Assembly: GCF_028401385.1 (NCBI RefSeq)
Contig: NZ_JAQOMR010000001.1
Coordinates: 2,544,501-2,608,500 of the forward strand
Origin: Marinicella algicola
GTDB taxonomy: Bacteria; Pseudomonadota; Gammaproteobacteria; Xanthomonadales; Marinicellaceae
Direction: 5' to 3'
DNA length: 64,000 nucleotides
How positions within the stretch are numbered: position 1 is the first letter of the stretch; each line of letters begins with the position of its first letter. A program made the translations under genes and the position numbers. The notes beneath the pieces were generated by a model. The model did not search any database, had not been told where the DNA came from, and saw only the letters and a program-made list of their open reading frames with translations. Below, piece by piece: positions 53,024 through 62,124 of the stretch.

Positions 53024-54270
53024 TGCGTATCGGAACCGGTTTCATCGCCGCCATTCTTGTCGGAGCCTTCTGGGGCATTGTCTGGATGATCGTCATCGGC
53101 CTGGTGTTCACGCTGTTTTCCGGTGAGCCGAGCGCACCCCCGATAGGCATTGCCGGGCTTGCCGGCGCCATCGGCGCGATGATCTATTCGCTCGCACCGG
53201 TCAAGACCCGTGACACGCCGAAAAGCCGGGGCGCCAAGGTGCAAGCGAGCATGGTGATCGCGATCTTCACCGTCCTGATGCTTGCGACCTTCGGCGAACC
53301 CTTCGGCCTTTCGCTTGCCTATACGATATTACCGCAGTTGGCAGCCCTTGCCGCCTTTATCGCTGCCGTCTGGTGGTCGATCGTCGCGGTTCTGCACGAC
53401 CAGTCATCGGGCAGGATCGGCCGCTATCATCTGGAAGTGGTCTTCCTGCGCTTCATGAAGGGGCTTGGGCTGACGCTGTTCACCATCGTAGTCGCCCTTC
53501 CCTTCTATGTGATGGTGATGACGAGCTTCAAAAGCCAGCAATCACTGATCTCCAATCCGCTTGACCTGTCGATTGATCTGACCCAGGGGCTATCGGGGCT
53601 GTTCAATTCCTATATCGAGCTGTTCACCGTCTATTCCTTCGGCACATTCCTGATGAACTCGGCGATCGTATCGGTCGCAACGGTCGTCATCACGCTGGCC
53701 TTCGCCGTGCCTGGCGCCTATGCCGTGGCGCGGCTGAGATTTCCTGGACAGGCCTTCCTGTCGCGCTCGATCCTGATGATCTACATGGTGCCGGCCATCG
53801 TTCTGGTCATTCCGCTTTATTCGGTGTTCTCGCAGCTCGGACTCAGAAATTCGCTGATCGGGCTGATGATCGTCTACCCGGCGACCACCATTCCCGTCGC
53901 GCTCTATATGTTGCAGGGTTATTTCCGCGGGCTGCCGTCCGAACTGGAAGAAGCCGGGCTGATGGACGGGCTGAAGCGCCCCGGCGTGATCCTCAAGATC
54001 ACGCTTCCGCTGGCCCTGCCCGCGCTGGCCTCCGTCTCACTCTACGTCTTCATGATTGCCTGGAACGAGTTTCTGTTCGCCTTCATGTTCCTGGATGATG
54101 TTAGCATGTTCACGCTCTCGCGCGGGGTCGTTTCACTGAACTCATCCGAAGTGCCGCGCCAGCACCTGATGGCGGGTGCGGTGATCGCGACCGTGCCGGT
54201 GCTGTTCATCTTCCTGTGGTTCGAACGCTTCCTGGTCGCGGGGCTGACAGCCGGCAGCGTGAAAGGATGA
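53020..54270 (+). CDS. ABC importer permease (MalG-like) with extra N-terminal helices
   Basis: Second membrane subunit, 416 residues, intact. The first ~140 residues contain four added hydrophobic helices (IAAILVGAFWGIVWMIVIGLV, IGIAGLAGAIGAMIYSLA, MVIAIFTVLMLATF, and ILPQLAALAAFIAAVWWSIV) not found in standard MalG-type subunits. The core begins FTIVVALPFYVMVMTSFKS and carries the EAA motif ELEEAGLMDGLKRPGVILKITLP. Both ATG codons at 53020 and 53023 are possible starts. Overlaps the glycosidase start (ATGA). Confidence 0.87.
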   Translation: MMRIGTGFIAAILVGAFWGIVWMIVIGLVFTLFSGEPSAPPIGIAGLAGAIGAMIYSLAPVKTRDTPKSRGAKVQASMVIAIFTVLMLATFGEPFGLSLAYTILPQLAALAAFIAAVWWSIVAVLHDQSSGRIGRYHLEVVFLRFMKGLGLTLFTIVVALPFYVMVMTSFKSQQSLISNPLDLSIDLTQGLSGLFNSYIELFTVYSFGTFLMNSAIVSVATVVITLAFAVPGAYAVARLRFPGQAFLSRSILMIYMVPAIVLVIPLYSVFSQLGLRNSLIGLMIVYPATTIPVALYMLQGYFRGLPSELEEAGLMDGLKRPGVILKITLPLALPALASVSLYVFMIAWNEFLFAFMFLDDVSMFTLSRGVVSLNSSEVPRQHLMAGAVIATVPVLFIFLWFERFLVAGLTAGSVKG

Positions 54271-55572
54271 CGATGCAAGTCTCTCTCAAGCAACAGGCGA
54301 TCGACATTCTCCGCATGAATGACCGCGGCGGCTACACCGTGCCGACGGCAAGGCTTTATCCCTATCAGTGGGAATGGGATTCCGTGTTTGCCGCACTCGG
54401 CTTTGCCACCTTTGACCGCAACCGCGCCTGGGAAGAAATCGAGACGCTGTTTTCCGGCCAGTGGGATGATGGCATGGTGCCGCACATCATCTTCCACAAG
54501 ACAGACCCCGATTATTTTCCCGGCCCGGAAATGTGGAAATCCAACACCATCCCGCCGTCATCCGGCCATTCCCAGCCACCGGTTGCAGCCAGCGCCATGC
54601 TGACAATGATGAAGACCGGCGGCGCGGTGGACCGGGAACGCACCAAAGCGCTGTTTTACAAGCTTCACGCCTGGCATCGCTGGTTCCACACCTATCGCGA
54701 CCCGGACGAGAACAGGGGTCGTCGGCATCATCCATCCGTGGGAATCCGGCCGTGACAACTGCCCGGACTGGGATATCGGCATGGCGCAGATTGCGGTGCC
54801 TGAGGATCTCGGTGATCTGCCGCGCCGCGACATTACCCATGTGGACCCGTCCGAACGGCCAACGGTGGAACAATACAACCGCTATCTCACCATCGTGAAA
54901 TTCGGTCAAGCGTGCAAATGGGACCACCTGGAAATCGCCCGCAACGGTCCGTTCTTCATGGTTGATCCCTGCGTCCAGTTCGCGCTGATGCGCGGCGATC
55001 GCGATCTTGCCGAACTGGCGGACGACTTTAACGAACCCGGTATCCGCGATGAGGCGGAAAGCTGGCTGAAGCATTCGAAGCAGGGATGCAACAGCTTCTG
55101 GAGCGACGACGTCAACGGTCATGTCGCCAAAGATCTGCGCTCGGGCAGCCTTTCGACCGCGTTTACAAACGCTTCGGCAATGGCGCTTTATGCCGATGCA
55201 GGAAGCGCCGAACAGCAGGCGCGTGTGACGCAGGAAATCGCCGCCGTTCTCGACTGTTGCTCCTTCGGCTTTCCAAGCTGGGACCCGCGCCACCCGCAAT
55301 TTGAAAGCCGGCGTTACTGGCGCGGACCGATCTGGTCAGTGGTCAACTACATGATCGGCATCGGGTTGGCCGAAAAGGGCCACGATGCCATTGCCGAACG
55401 GATACGCAATGACACGCGGCGCGCTGTCGAGAAATCCGGCTTTTTGAGTATTTCGACCCGATCTCCGGCGAGGGTCTTGGCGGCAAGCTGTTCACCTGGA
55501 CAGCGGCGATCCATCTCGCCTGGGCCAATCCGTCCGGGCTCGCGGGCGACGACATGTTGCAGGCAGGCTGAA
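54267..55572 (+). CDS. GH63/MGH-like glycosidase (glucosylglycerate- or mannosylglycerate-hydrolase type)
   Basis: Cytoplasmic (no signal peptide) alpha,alpha-toroid glycosidase of 435 residues after repair. [61 protein letters not shown], and [14 protein letters not shown] followed by [10 protein letters not shown] match the MGH/GgH clan, which hydrolyses the compatible solutes glucosylglycerate and mannosylglycerate. Two bases are missing, in the G-run 54715-54718 and T-run 55441-55445. Its place between the permeases and the ATPase suggests it hydrolyses the imported compound. Exact substrate is inferred. Confidence 0.78.
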
Positions 55573-55582
55573 GGAGAATAAA

Positions 55583-56635
55583 ATGGGCGCGATCCGGCTT
55601 GAGAATGTGGAAAAATGGTTCGGCGACCTGCAGGTCATCAAGGGCATCGACCTTGAGATCGCGGACGGCGAATTCGTGATCTTCGTAGGCCCGTCCGGCT
55701 GCGGAAAATCGACCCTGCTGAGGATGATTGCGGGGCTCGAGGAAACCAGCCGCGGGCGCATTTTGCTGGACGGCAACGACGTCACCGACCGGCTGCCGTC
55801 CGAACGCGGGCTTTCCATGGTGTTCCAGTCCTATGCACTCTACCCGCATATGAATGTGCGCGACAATATGGGTTTTTCGCTGAAGACCGCCGGCAGTCCG
55901 AAAACGGAAATCGAGCAGAAGGTCGGGCGGGCCGCCGATATTCTGAAACTCGATGACTATCTCGACCGCCGGCCCAAAGCTCTTTCCGGAGGTCAGCGCC
56001 AGCGCGTCGCCATCGGCCGTGCCATCGTGCGCGAACCGAAGGGCTTTCTGTTTGACGAGCCGCTTTCAAATCTTGACGCAGCGCTCAGGGTCGAAATGCG
56101 CTTCGAAATCGCACGCCTGCACGAAACACTGGGCACCACGATGATCTATGTGACCCACGACCAGGTCGAGGCGATGACCCTTGCCGACCGGATCGTGGTG
56201 CTGAAGGATGGCCGGATCATGCAGATCGGTGCACCGCGCGATCTTTACGAAAAACCTGACAATCTGTTCGTCGCCCAGTTCATAGGTTCGCCGAAGATGA
56301 ACATTCTGCCCTGTACCGGTGCGGGCGGCAGATATGAGATCGAGGGTCATGGCGGCGGCGCGTTACCTGAGGGCACCGAAGGCACGCCGGCAACGCTTGG
56401 CATCCGGCCGGAGCATATCGAGATCGTCAAGCCCGGCGAAGGCCAGATCACCGGCACGGTGGAAATCTTAGAATATCTTGGCTCAGACACGTTTCTCTAT
56501 GTCGATTGCGGCGATGCCGGACGGCAGATCGTGCGCGCCGCGGAAATCGAGGCGAACATTCGCGGTCAAGAGATCGGGCTGTCTTTCCGGGAGAACAAAC
56601 TGCATTTCTTCAATGAAGCCGGTCTGGCGCTTTAG
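55583..56635 (+). CDS. ABC importer ATPase (MalK/UgpC type)
   Basis: Energises the importer. 350 residues, intact. Walker [15 protein letters not shown], the [15 protein letters not shown]-loop, the [15 protein letters not shown] signature, Walker [14 protein letters not shown], switch [14 protein letters not shown], then a C-terminal TOBE/MalK regulatory domain ([16 protein letters not shown]). Last gene of the operon, eleven bases after the glycosidase; together with the binding protein and two permeases it forms a complete CUT1-type importer. Confidence 0.93.
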   Translation: MGAIRLENVEKWFGDLQVIKGIDLEIADGEFVIFVGPSGCGKSTLLRMIAGLEETSRGRILLDGNDVTDRLPSERGLSMVFQSYALYPHMNVRDNMGFSLKTAGSPKTEIEQKVGRAADILKLDDYLDRRPKALSGGQRQRVAIGRAIVREPKGFLFDEPLSNLDAALRVEMRFEIARLHETLGTTMIYVTHDQVEAMTLADRIVVLKDGRIMQIGAPRDLYEKPDNLFVAQFIGSPKMNILPCTGAGGRYEIEGHGGGALPEGTEGTPATLGIRPEHIEIVKPGEGQITGTVEILEYLGSDTFLYVDCGDAGRQIVRAAEIEANIRGQEIGLSFRENKLHFFNEAGLAL

Positions 56636-56665
56636 AGCGGCGGTTCAGGACCAGTTCGAACAGAA

Positions 56666-57396
56666 CTAGCCCCAATGCTCATCGATCCATGGCGTTGGCC
56701 GGACAAATTTGTACAGTCTTTTCCAGGGGGCTTCCACGGGCCATTTGCCGATTGCCGCCTCGTCCGGATCCGGCTTGCCTGTGAAGGCGACAACCTTTGT
56801 GGCCGCCGGGAGCTCAGGCACTTTGAAAAATTCAGAGGCCAGCGCGGCATCAGCGTATGCTTGAAGCTCACGCACCACTCCTTTGGCCAGAACACCATCT
56901 CGTCGATCACATCGGAAATATAGACCTGCTCGATACGGTATTTCCCGCGTATCGCGACGCCGTTCGCCTCGAAATCACTGAAAATGTGGGTATTCCTGCC
57001 GACATGCCAGCGAAACACGGAGGTGTTGCCGATCCCTTTGCCAAGCTGCGTCCAGTTTTCACAAACACAGAACTTGCCGGGGTGGAAATCAAACATCGCG
57101 TCCAGATTGCCGGTGATGACGATATCGAGATCGAGGAACAGAACGTCGCCGGACAGGTCGGCAAGCGGGGCTTGCCACAGCGAGAGCTTGCGCCAGGGCG
57201 TATAGGCGATCGCCTCCTCGATCTCGATATCGGGAAGCGGGAAGGTTTCGACTTCGGCGTCGACGCCTGCGGGATCATCGGTGAAACAGACGAGCCGCGT
57301 CGGCCGTTGCGTCTGCCGCTTGATCATCGCCCACAACCGGTTCACATAAAGCGCCGGGTAGCGCGTTCCCCATTTCATGCAGACGATGGTTTGCAA
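56666..57396 (-). CDS. Putative glycosyltransferase
   Basis: 243 residues after repair. MKWGTRYPALYVNRLWAMI, RLVCFTDDPAGV and the DxD-containing DVLFLDLDIVITGNLD resemble nucleotide-sugar transferases of the GT8/capsular type; KVVAFTGKPDPDEA and PWKRLYKFVRP lie near the C-terminus. TTG at 57396 with GAGGA upstream is the probable start; an ATG 18 bases further in is the alternative. One A is missing near 56861-56862. Convergent with the importer operon; divergent from the GT4 gene, with which it may act in surface polysaccharide assembly (inferred). Confidence 0.68.
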
Positions 57397-57646
57397 CAGG
57401 ATACGTCCTCGAAAATCAGCGTTGACCGTGGCGCCCGAAATGGGCCGACGGCAGACCGGATGCAAAGTCTTCTAGCCTCGTTGCCAGTATTCTGTCTATG
57501 CGCAATGTCGCGAAGCCGGGGGCAGCATCCGGCAAATGCGGTCCGGAGCATTGTGCTGGACAGGGCATCTGGATTAGATCGCTTCAGTGGTTCACGAAAG
57601 CCAATGCCGTTGTCCTTTGACGCATGCGGCATCGAAGGAAAACAAT

Positions 57647-58786
57647 ATGACTGATAGACCCTTGCGCATTCTTCAGCTGCTGCCCGCCCTTGGCGATGGC
57701 GGTGTCGAGCGCGGCACGCTGGAGATGGCTGCCTATCTTGCACGCCGTGGTGTCGAGAACTGGGTCGCAAGCGACGGCGGCGCGCTTCTGCCTGCGCTGG
57801 AGGCGACCGGCACCCATCACATCGATCTGAAGGTCGGGCGAAAGTCACCTCTGGCGATCAATGCCAATGCAACAAAACTGGCCCGGATCATCGATGAACA
57901 CGCCATAGACATCGTTCATGCACGAAGCCGCGCACCGGCCTGGGCTGGCTGGCTGGCCTGCCGGCGCGCGAAGCGGACACCGCATTTCCTCACCACCTTT
58001 CATGGGCTCTACAGTCACGGCAACGGCCTGAAGCGCGCCTATGCCCGCGTCATGCTGAAAGGTCCACTGGTCGTGGCAAATTCGGCCTTCATCCGCGATC
58101 ACATCGTCGCTGTCTACGGGTTCCCGGCCGACAGGATCATCGTCGCGCCGCGCGGTGTCGACACGGCCGTCTTCGATCCCGCAGCGCTGACGGACGAAAC
58201 AATATCGCGCACCCGGGCCGAGCTGGGGGCAGCAGCCGGTCAGCCACTTGTTGCGATCGTCGGCCGCATTACCGACTGGAAGGGTCATCGCTACCTCATC
58301 GAGGCCTTGCCGCTTGCCGAAAACAAGCGTTTTCATCTAGCCATCGTCGGCTCGGGCAACGCCAGCGTCGTTGATGCATTGAAAAGCCTGACCGGCGAAC
58401 TGGGGCTTGAGAGCCGGGTGACGATTACCGGAAGCCGTCGCGACATTCCCGCAGTGATGGCCGCTGCCGATGTTGCCGTTTCCGCCTCCACCCGACCGGA
58501 AGCCTTCGGGCGGGTTGCCATCGAGGCGCAGGTGATGGGCACGCCAATCATCGCCACCAATCACGGCGGCAGCCTCGAGACGGTGATCGATGGCAAGACG
58601 GGCTATCTTGTTGCGCCCGCAAATCCCGCAGCGTTCGGTGCGGCCATCGATGCTGCCCTTTCCGACCCCGAAGCTCTGAGGGCGATGGGGCAAACCGCGC
58701 GCGCCCATGTGCTGACGCATTTCACCGTCAACACCATGCTGGAGAAGGAATTCTCCGCCTACGAAAAACTGCTCGGCACGGACTGA
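57647..58786 (+). CDS. GT4 family glycosyltransferase
   Basis: 379 residues, intact. N-terminal Rossmann half with LRILQLLPALGDGGVERGTLEMAAYL, typical of lipopolysaccharide or exopolysaccharide GT4 enzymes; the C-terminal half has VGRITDWKGHRYLIEAL and the EX7E region RPEAFGRVAIEAQVMGTPII. The ATG at 57647 is preferred over an upstream one at 57587 because the first conserved strand begins there. Acceptor and donor are unknown. Confidence 0.85.
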   Translation: MTDRPLRILQLLPALGDGGVERGTLEMAAYLARRGVENWVASDGGALLPALEATGTHHIDLKVGRKSPLAINANATKLARIIDEHAIDIVHARSRAPAWAGWLACRRAKRTPHFLTTFHGLYSHGNGLKRAYARVMLKGPLVVANSAFIRDHIVAVYGFPADRIIVAPRGVDTAVFDPAALTDETISRTRAELGAAAGQPLVAIVGRITDWKGHRYLIEALPLAENKRFHLAIVGSGNASVVDALKSLTGELGLESRVTITGSRRDIPAVMAAADVAVSASTRPEAFGRVAIEAQVMGTPIIATNHGGSLETVIDGKTGYLVAPANPAAFGAAIDAALSDPEALRAMGQTARAHVLTHFTVNTMLEKEFSAYEKLLGTD

Positions 58787-58796
58787 CAACCGGCAA

Positions 58797-59261
58797 TCAG
58801 ATGGCCACGAGCCCTTCCTTCTTGACCTGCCGGATGGTCAGCATCGTGCGCACCGTGTCGACATGGGTGTCCGTGGTCAGAACCTCGATCACGAAATCCT
58901 GAAACTGCATCAGGTTTTCCGAAACGCAGTGCAGCAGGAAGTCGGTTTCGCCGGACGTCATCCATGCCTGGCGCACGATCGGCCAGTCCTTGGTCGCCTT
59001 TGAAAATGCTTTCAACTCGGCTTCCGACTGGTGCTTCAGCCCGACCATACAGAAAGCGACGAGATCGTAGCCGAGCTTTGGCGCGTTCAAAAGCGCGGCA
59101 AAGCCTTCGATTATACCGGCTTCCTCGAGCCGGCGCACACGCCTCAGACAGGGCGGCGCCGAGATTCCGACACGTTCGGCGAGTTCGACATTGGTCATCC
59201 GGCCATCGCTCTGCAACTCACGCAGAATCTTGAGATCAACGGAATCGAGATCGGCGCGCAT
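58797..59261 (-). CDS. Lrp/AsnC family transcriptional regulator
   Basis: 154-residue feast/famine regulator, intact. Winged-helix DNA-binding domain residues 5-55 (LDSVDLKILRELQSDGRMTN, PPCLRRVRRLEEAGII) and C-terminal ligand-binding RAM domain (YDLVAFCMVGLKH; DFLLHCVSENLMQFQDF). It is the usual neighbour of trxB in rhizobia. Divergent from trxB with a 210-base gap that may hold both promoters. Confidence 0.9.
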   Translation of the reverse strand: MRADLDSVDLKILRELQSDGRMTNVELAERVGISAPPCLRRVRRLEEAGIIEGFAALLNAPKLGYDLVAFCMVGLKHQSEAELKAFSKATKDWPIVRQAWMTSGETDFLLHCVSENLMQFQDFVIEVLTTDTHVDTVRTMLTIRQVKKEGLVAI

Positions 59262-59472
59262 TTGTGTCTCCTGGGGAAGGGTTCCGGACGCGAAGCAATT
59301 TGAGCAATATTATTACAACACTCCGCAGGATTCTTTCAACAAAATGAAATGGTCTGTTGGTAGCTATCCCATGGTCTTGAAACTGGTAGCGGTCCGGCCA
59401 TAAATGTTCCAAGACGCTTATTCAGGCCAGCGCGCCGCTGTTCGTGCTTATGACGCGCTGAAAGGATTTGAT

Positions 59473-60450
59473 ATGCCAGACAATCACACACAGGTTCTGA
59501 TCATCGGCTCAGGCCCTGCCGGCTACACCGCTGCCATCTACGCCGCACGCGCAATGATGAAGCCCGTCCTGATTGCCGGCCTTGAACAGGGCGGCCAGTT
59601 GACGATCACGACCGATGTCGAGAACTACCCCGGCTTCGCCGACCCGATCCAGGGGCCGTGGCTGATGGAACAGATGTTGGCGCAGGCCGAAAATGTCGGT
59701 ACCGAAATCGTCAATGATCTGGTCAGCAGCCTCGATCTTTCCAAGCGGCCTTTCACAGCCACCACGGATTCAGGCGCGGTGTGGACGGCCGATACCGTGA
59801 TCCTCGCAACCGGTGCCCAGGCCAAATGGCTTGGGCTTGAAAGCGAGCAGACATTCAACGGGGGCGGCGTGTCGGCCTGCGCTACCTGTGACGGGTTCTT
59901 TTATCGCGGCAAGGACGTCATCGTTGTCGGCGGCGGCAATTCGGCGGTAGAGGAAGCGCTCTACCTCGCCAACATTGCCAAATCCGTGACCGTGGTCCAT
60001 CGTCGCGACGAATTCCGTGCGGAGAAAATCCTGCAAAAGCGGCTTTTCGCGCTCGAAAACGTCAAAGTCACCTGGAACCATGCCGTCGAGGAAATTGTCG
60101 GGACCACCGCGGTACCGCCGCTGCCGCCGTCTGTTACCGGCGTTCGGCTGAAAGATGTCAAGACCGGTGAGCAGACAACAATCGATGCTGATGGCGTGTT
60201 TATCGCAATCGGCCACGCGCCGCAGGTCGACCTGATTCGCGACCAGCTCAAGCTGAAACCAAACGGCTATCTCTGGATAGAACCGGGCACCACAAAAACC
60301 AGTCTTCCAGGTGTTTTTGGCGCCGGCGATGTTGCAGATGACAACTACAGACAGGCCGTGACGGCGGCGGGAATGGGATGTATGGCCGCACTTGAAGCCG
60401 AACGCTTTCTGACCGAGCAGAAAACAGCTACACTGGCGGCCGCGGAGTAG
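59473..60450 (+). CDS. trxB: Thioredoxin reductase
   Basis: Reduces thioredoxin with NADPH. 325 residues, intact. FAD motif IIGSGPAGYTAAIYAARA, redox-active CATCDGFF near residue 139, NADPH motif VVGGGNSAVEEALYL, and the C-terminal GVFGAGDVADDNYRQAVTAAGMG. The ATG at 59473 with AAAGGA upstream is chosen over an earlier one at 59404. Six bases before lsrB, so the redox enzyme and regulator are co-transcribed. Confidence 0.95.
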   Translation: MPDNHTQVLIIGSGPAGYTAAIYAARAMMKPVLIAGLEQGGQLTITTDVENYPGFADPIQGPWLMEQMLAQAENVGTEIVNDLVSSLDLSKRPFTATTDSGAVWTADTVILATGAQAKWLGLESEQTFNGGGVSACATCDGFFYRGKDVIVVGGGNSAVEEALYLANIAKSVTVVHRRDEFRAEKILQKRLFALENVKVTWNHAVEEIVGTTAVPPLPPSVTGVRLKDVKTGEQTTIDADGVFIAIGHAPQVDLIRDQLKLKPNGYLWIEPGTTKTSLPGVFGAGDVADDNYRQAVTAAGMGCMAALEAERFLTEQKTATLAAAE

Positions 60451-60455
60451 GGTTT

Positions 60456-61367
60456 ATGAAAAGCACGAGTATGCCTCTGGACTGGGACAAGCTGCGCATA
60501 TTTCATGCCGCAGCAGAGGCCGGCTCGTTCACCCATGCGGCAGACAAGCTGCACCTGTCCCAGTCCGCGATCAGCCGTCAGGTCAGCGCCCTTGAACAGG
60601 ATGTCGGCGTCAAGCTGTTTCACCGGCACGCGCGCGGCCTGATCCTGACCGAACAGGGCGAGCTGCTCTACCGTACAGCCCATGACGTATTGCTGAAGCT
60701 TGAGGGTGTGCGCTCCCGGCTGACGGAGACCAAGGAAAAGCCCTCAGGCAAGCTTCGGGTGACCACCACGGTCGGCCTCGGCCAGGGGTGGCTGACCGAC
60801 AAGGTCCAGGAGTTCCTGCAGCTTTACCCCGACATGCAGATCCAGCTGATCCTCGACAATGAAGAGCTGGACGTGAACATGCGCCATGCGGATTGCGCCA
60901 TCCGTCTGCGCCAGCCGCAGCAGCCCGATCTGATCCAGCGCAAGCTGTTCACGGTGCATATGCATGTCTATGCCTCGCCCTCCTACATCAATCGCCACGG
61001 CGAACCACAGTCGATCGAGGACCTGGACAATCATCGCGTCATCACCTTTGGCGAACCGGCCCCGGCCTATCTGCTTGATGTGAACTGGCTGGAGATCGCC
61101 GGCCGGTCACCTGACAATCCGCGCCCGGCCCATTTGCAGATCAATTCGCTGACCTCAATCAAACGCGCGGCACTTCTGGGAATCGGCATAGTAATGCTGC
61201 CGGATTATATCGTCGGCCGCGACCCGGGCCTGCTCCAGCTTGTCACCCACGCAGACGTGCCGAGTTTCGACACCTATTTCTGCTATCCGGACGAATTGAA
61301 AAACTCCGCCAAGTTGAAGGTTTTCCGCGATTTCATCGTGGCCAAATCGCGCAACTGGAGCTTCTAA
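60456..61367 (+). CDS. lsrB: LysR-family regulator LsrB/VtlR
   Basis: 303-residue LysR regulator, intact. HTH domain residues 10-70 (WDKLRIFHAAAEAGSFTHAA, LSQSAISRQVSALE) and an effector domain with QLILDNEELDVNMRHADCAIR. The position directly after trxB and the tandem AbcR-type sRNAs directly downstream match the locus of LsrB (Sinorhizobium) and VtlR (Brucella, Agrobacterium), which control redox response, envelope and abcR expression. The name is assigned from synteny plus sequence. Confidence 0.85.
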   Translation: MKSTSMPLDWDKLRIFHAAAEAGSFTHAADKLHLSQSAISRQVSALEQDVGVKLFHRHARGLILTEQGELLYRTAHDVLLKLEGVRSRLTETKEKPSGKLRVTTTVGLGQGWLTDKVQEFLQLYPDMQIQLILDNEELDVNMRHADCAIRLRQPQQPDLIQRKLFTVHMHVYASPSYINRHGEPQSIEDLDNHRVITFGEPAPAYLLDVNWLEIAGRSPDNPRPAHLQINSLTSIKRAALLGIGIVMLPDYIVGRDPGLLQLVTHADVPSFDTYFCYPDELKNSAKLKVFRDFIVAKSRNWSF

Positions 61368-61544
61368 AGCAAGCTACCGCGCACTCCTCCACCATCCACA
61401 TTTACTGTTTCGCCTCAAACCATCGACGCAGGGCCGCCTTCCTGCGTATCAGCAGCGTGCCGATAGCCATCAAAACTGTATATTTTTAGGCACATCGTTA
61501 AATTGCTTTACAATAGTCACCTTTTGCTGCGATTTTCATTTATC

Positions 61545-61559
61545 GCATGGCTGCCATGC
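61545..61559. promoter_or_regulatory. Palindromic candidate LysR-type binding site
   Basis: GCATGGC-T-GCCATGC is a perfect 7-1-7 inverted repeat centred about 60 bases before the probable start of the first sRNA. Position suits activation by the adjacent LysR regulator; assignment is inference. Confidence 0.4.
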
Positions 61560-61608
61560 AGAAACTCGCATTGCAGAATGCCTAATTTGGGAGCATATCG
61601 CACATAGC

Positions 61609-61722
61609 TGATGCAGTGGGTGCCCAACTTCTCCCTGGTGCACCGCAGCAGCTGTTCCCCTCTGGAGGTTTTGAGAGACCTTCTAACTCAAAGGGCCCCG
61701 TTTTTACGGTGGCCCTCTTTTT
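61609..61722 (+). ncRNA. abcR: AbcR-type small RNA, first copy
   Basis: Stretch beginning near CATAGCTGATGCA and ending in a hairpin (AAGGGCC / GGCCCT) with a T-run at 61691-61722. It holds the block CAGCAGCTGTTCCCCTCTGG followed by AGGTTTT at about 61646-61672, which is repeated exactly in the next element. The C/U-rich TTCCCCTC is suited to pair with Shine-Dalgarno regions; AbcR RNAs repress ABC-transporter mRNAs through Hfq in rhizobia. Location after trxB-lsrB matches Agrobacterium AbcR1/AbcR2. Start position is approximate; which copy equals AbcR1 is undecided. Confidence 0.8.
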
Positions 61723-61805
61723 GCCCGCATTTCATGTCGCTTTTTTCGCATGAAACGATGAAAACTATTGCAACGCGCACAAAAAGAACCATATGCAATC
61801 ATAGC

Positions 61806-61909
61806 TGATGCACAAGGCGGCGACTCGTTTGTCTCGCTGCAGCAGCTGTTCCCCTCTGGAGGTTTTACCTTCACACCTAACAAGGGCCCCTATCGGAGGC
61901 CCTTTTTTT
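61806..61909 (+). ncRNA. abcR: AbcR-type small RNA, second copy
   Basis: Second of the tandem pair. It shares the CATAGCTGATGCA start region and the CAGCAGCTGTTCCCCTCTGG + AGGTTTT block (about 61839-61866) with the first copy, but the rest of the sequence differs. It ends with the hairpin AAGGGCC / GGCCCTT plus seven T residues at 61882-61909. It has its own upstream region (61723-61805), so separate promoters are likely. Confidence 0.82.
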
Positions 61910-62124
61910 ACCTTGTGTTCTCCGCTACGCCCGTGCGACCCCAAAAGCTTGGTTTCGGCAACGGGCTCGTATACATTTTCTTGTCTTTTCTGATTTAGGT
62001 TGTTTTGATGCTCAGGGGTGATTTTGGCGGGATTTCCCCACAGTGACAGCAAAATTGCGCGCACCTCCGGGCTAGGCTAAACACTGACACTCGAGGCTGC
62101 TGGCCCGAATCGGGAAGGAATTTT

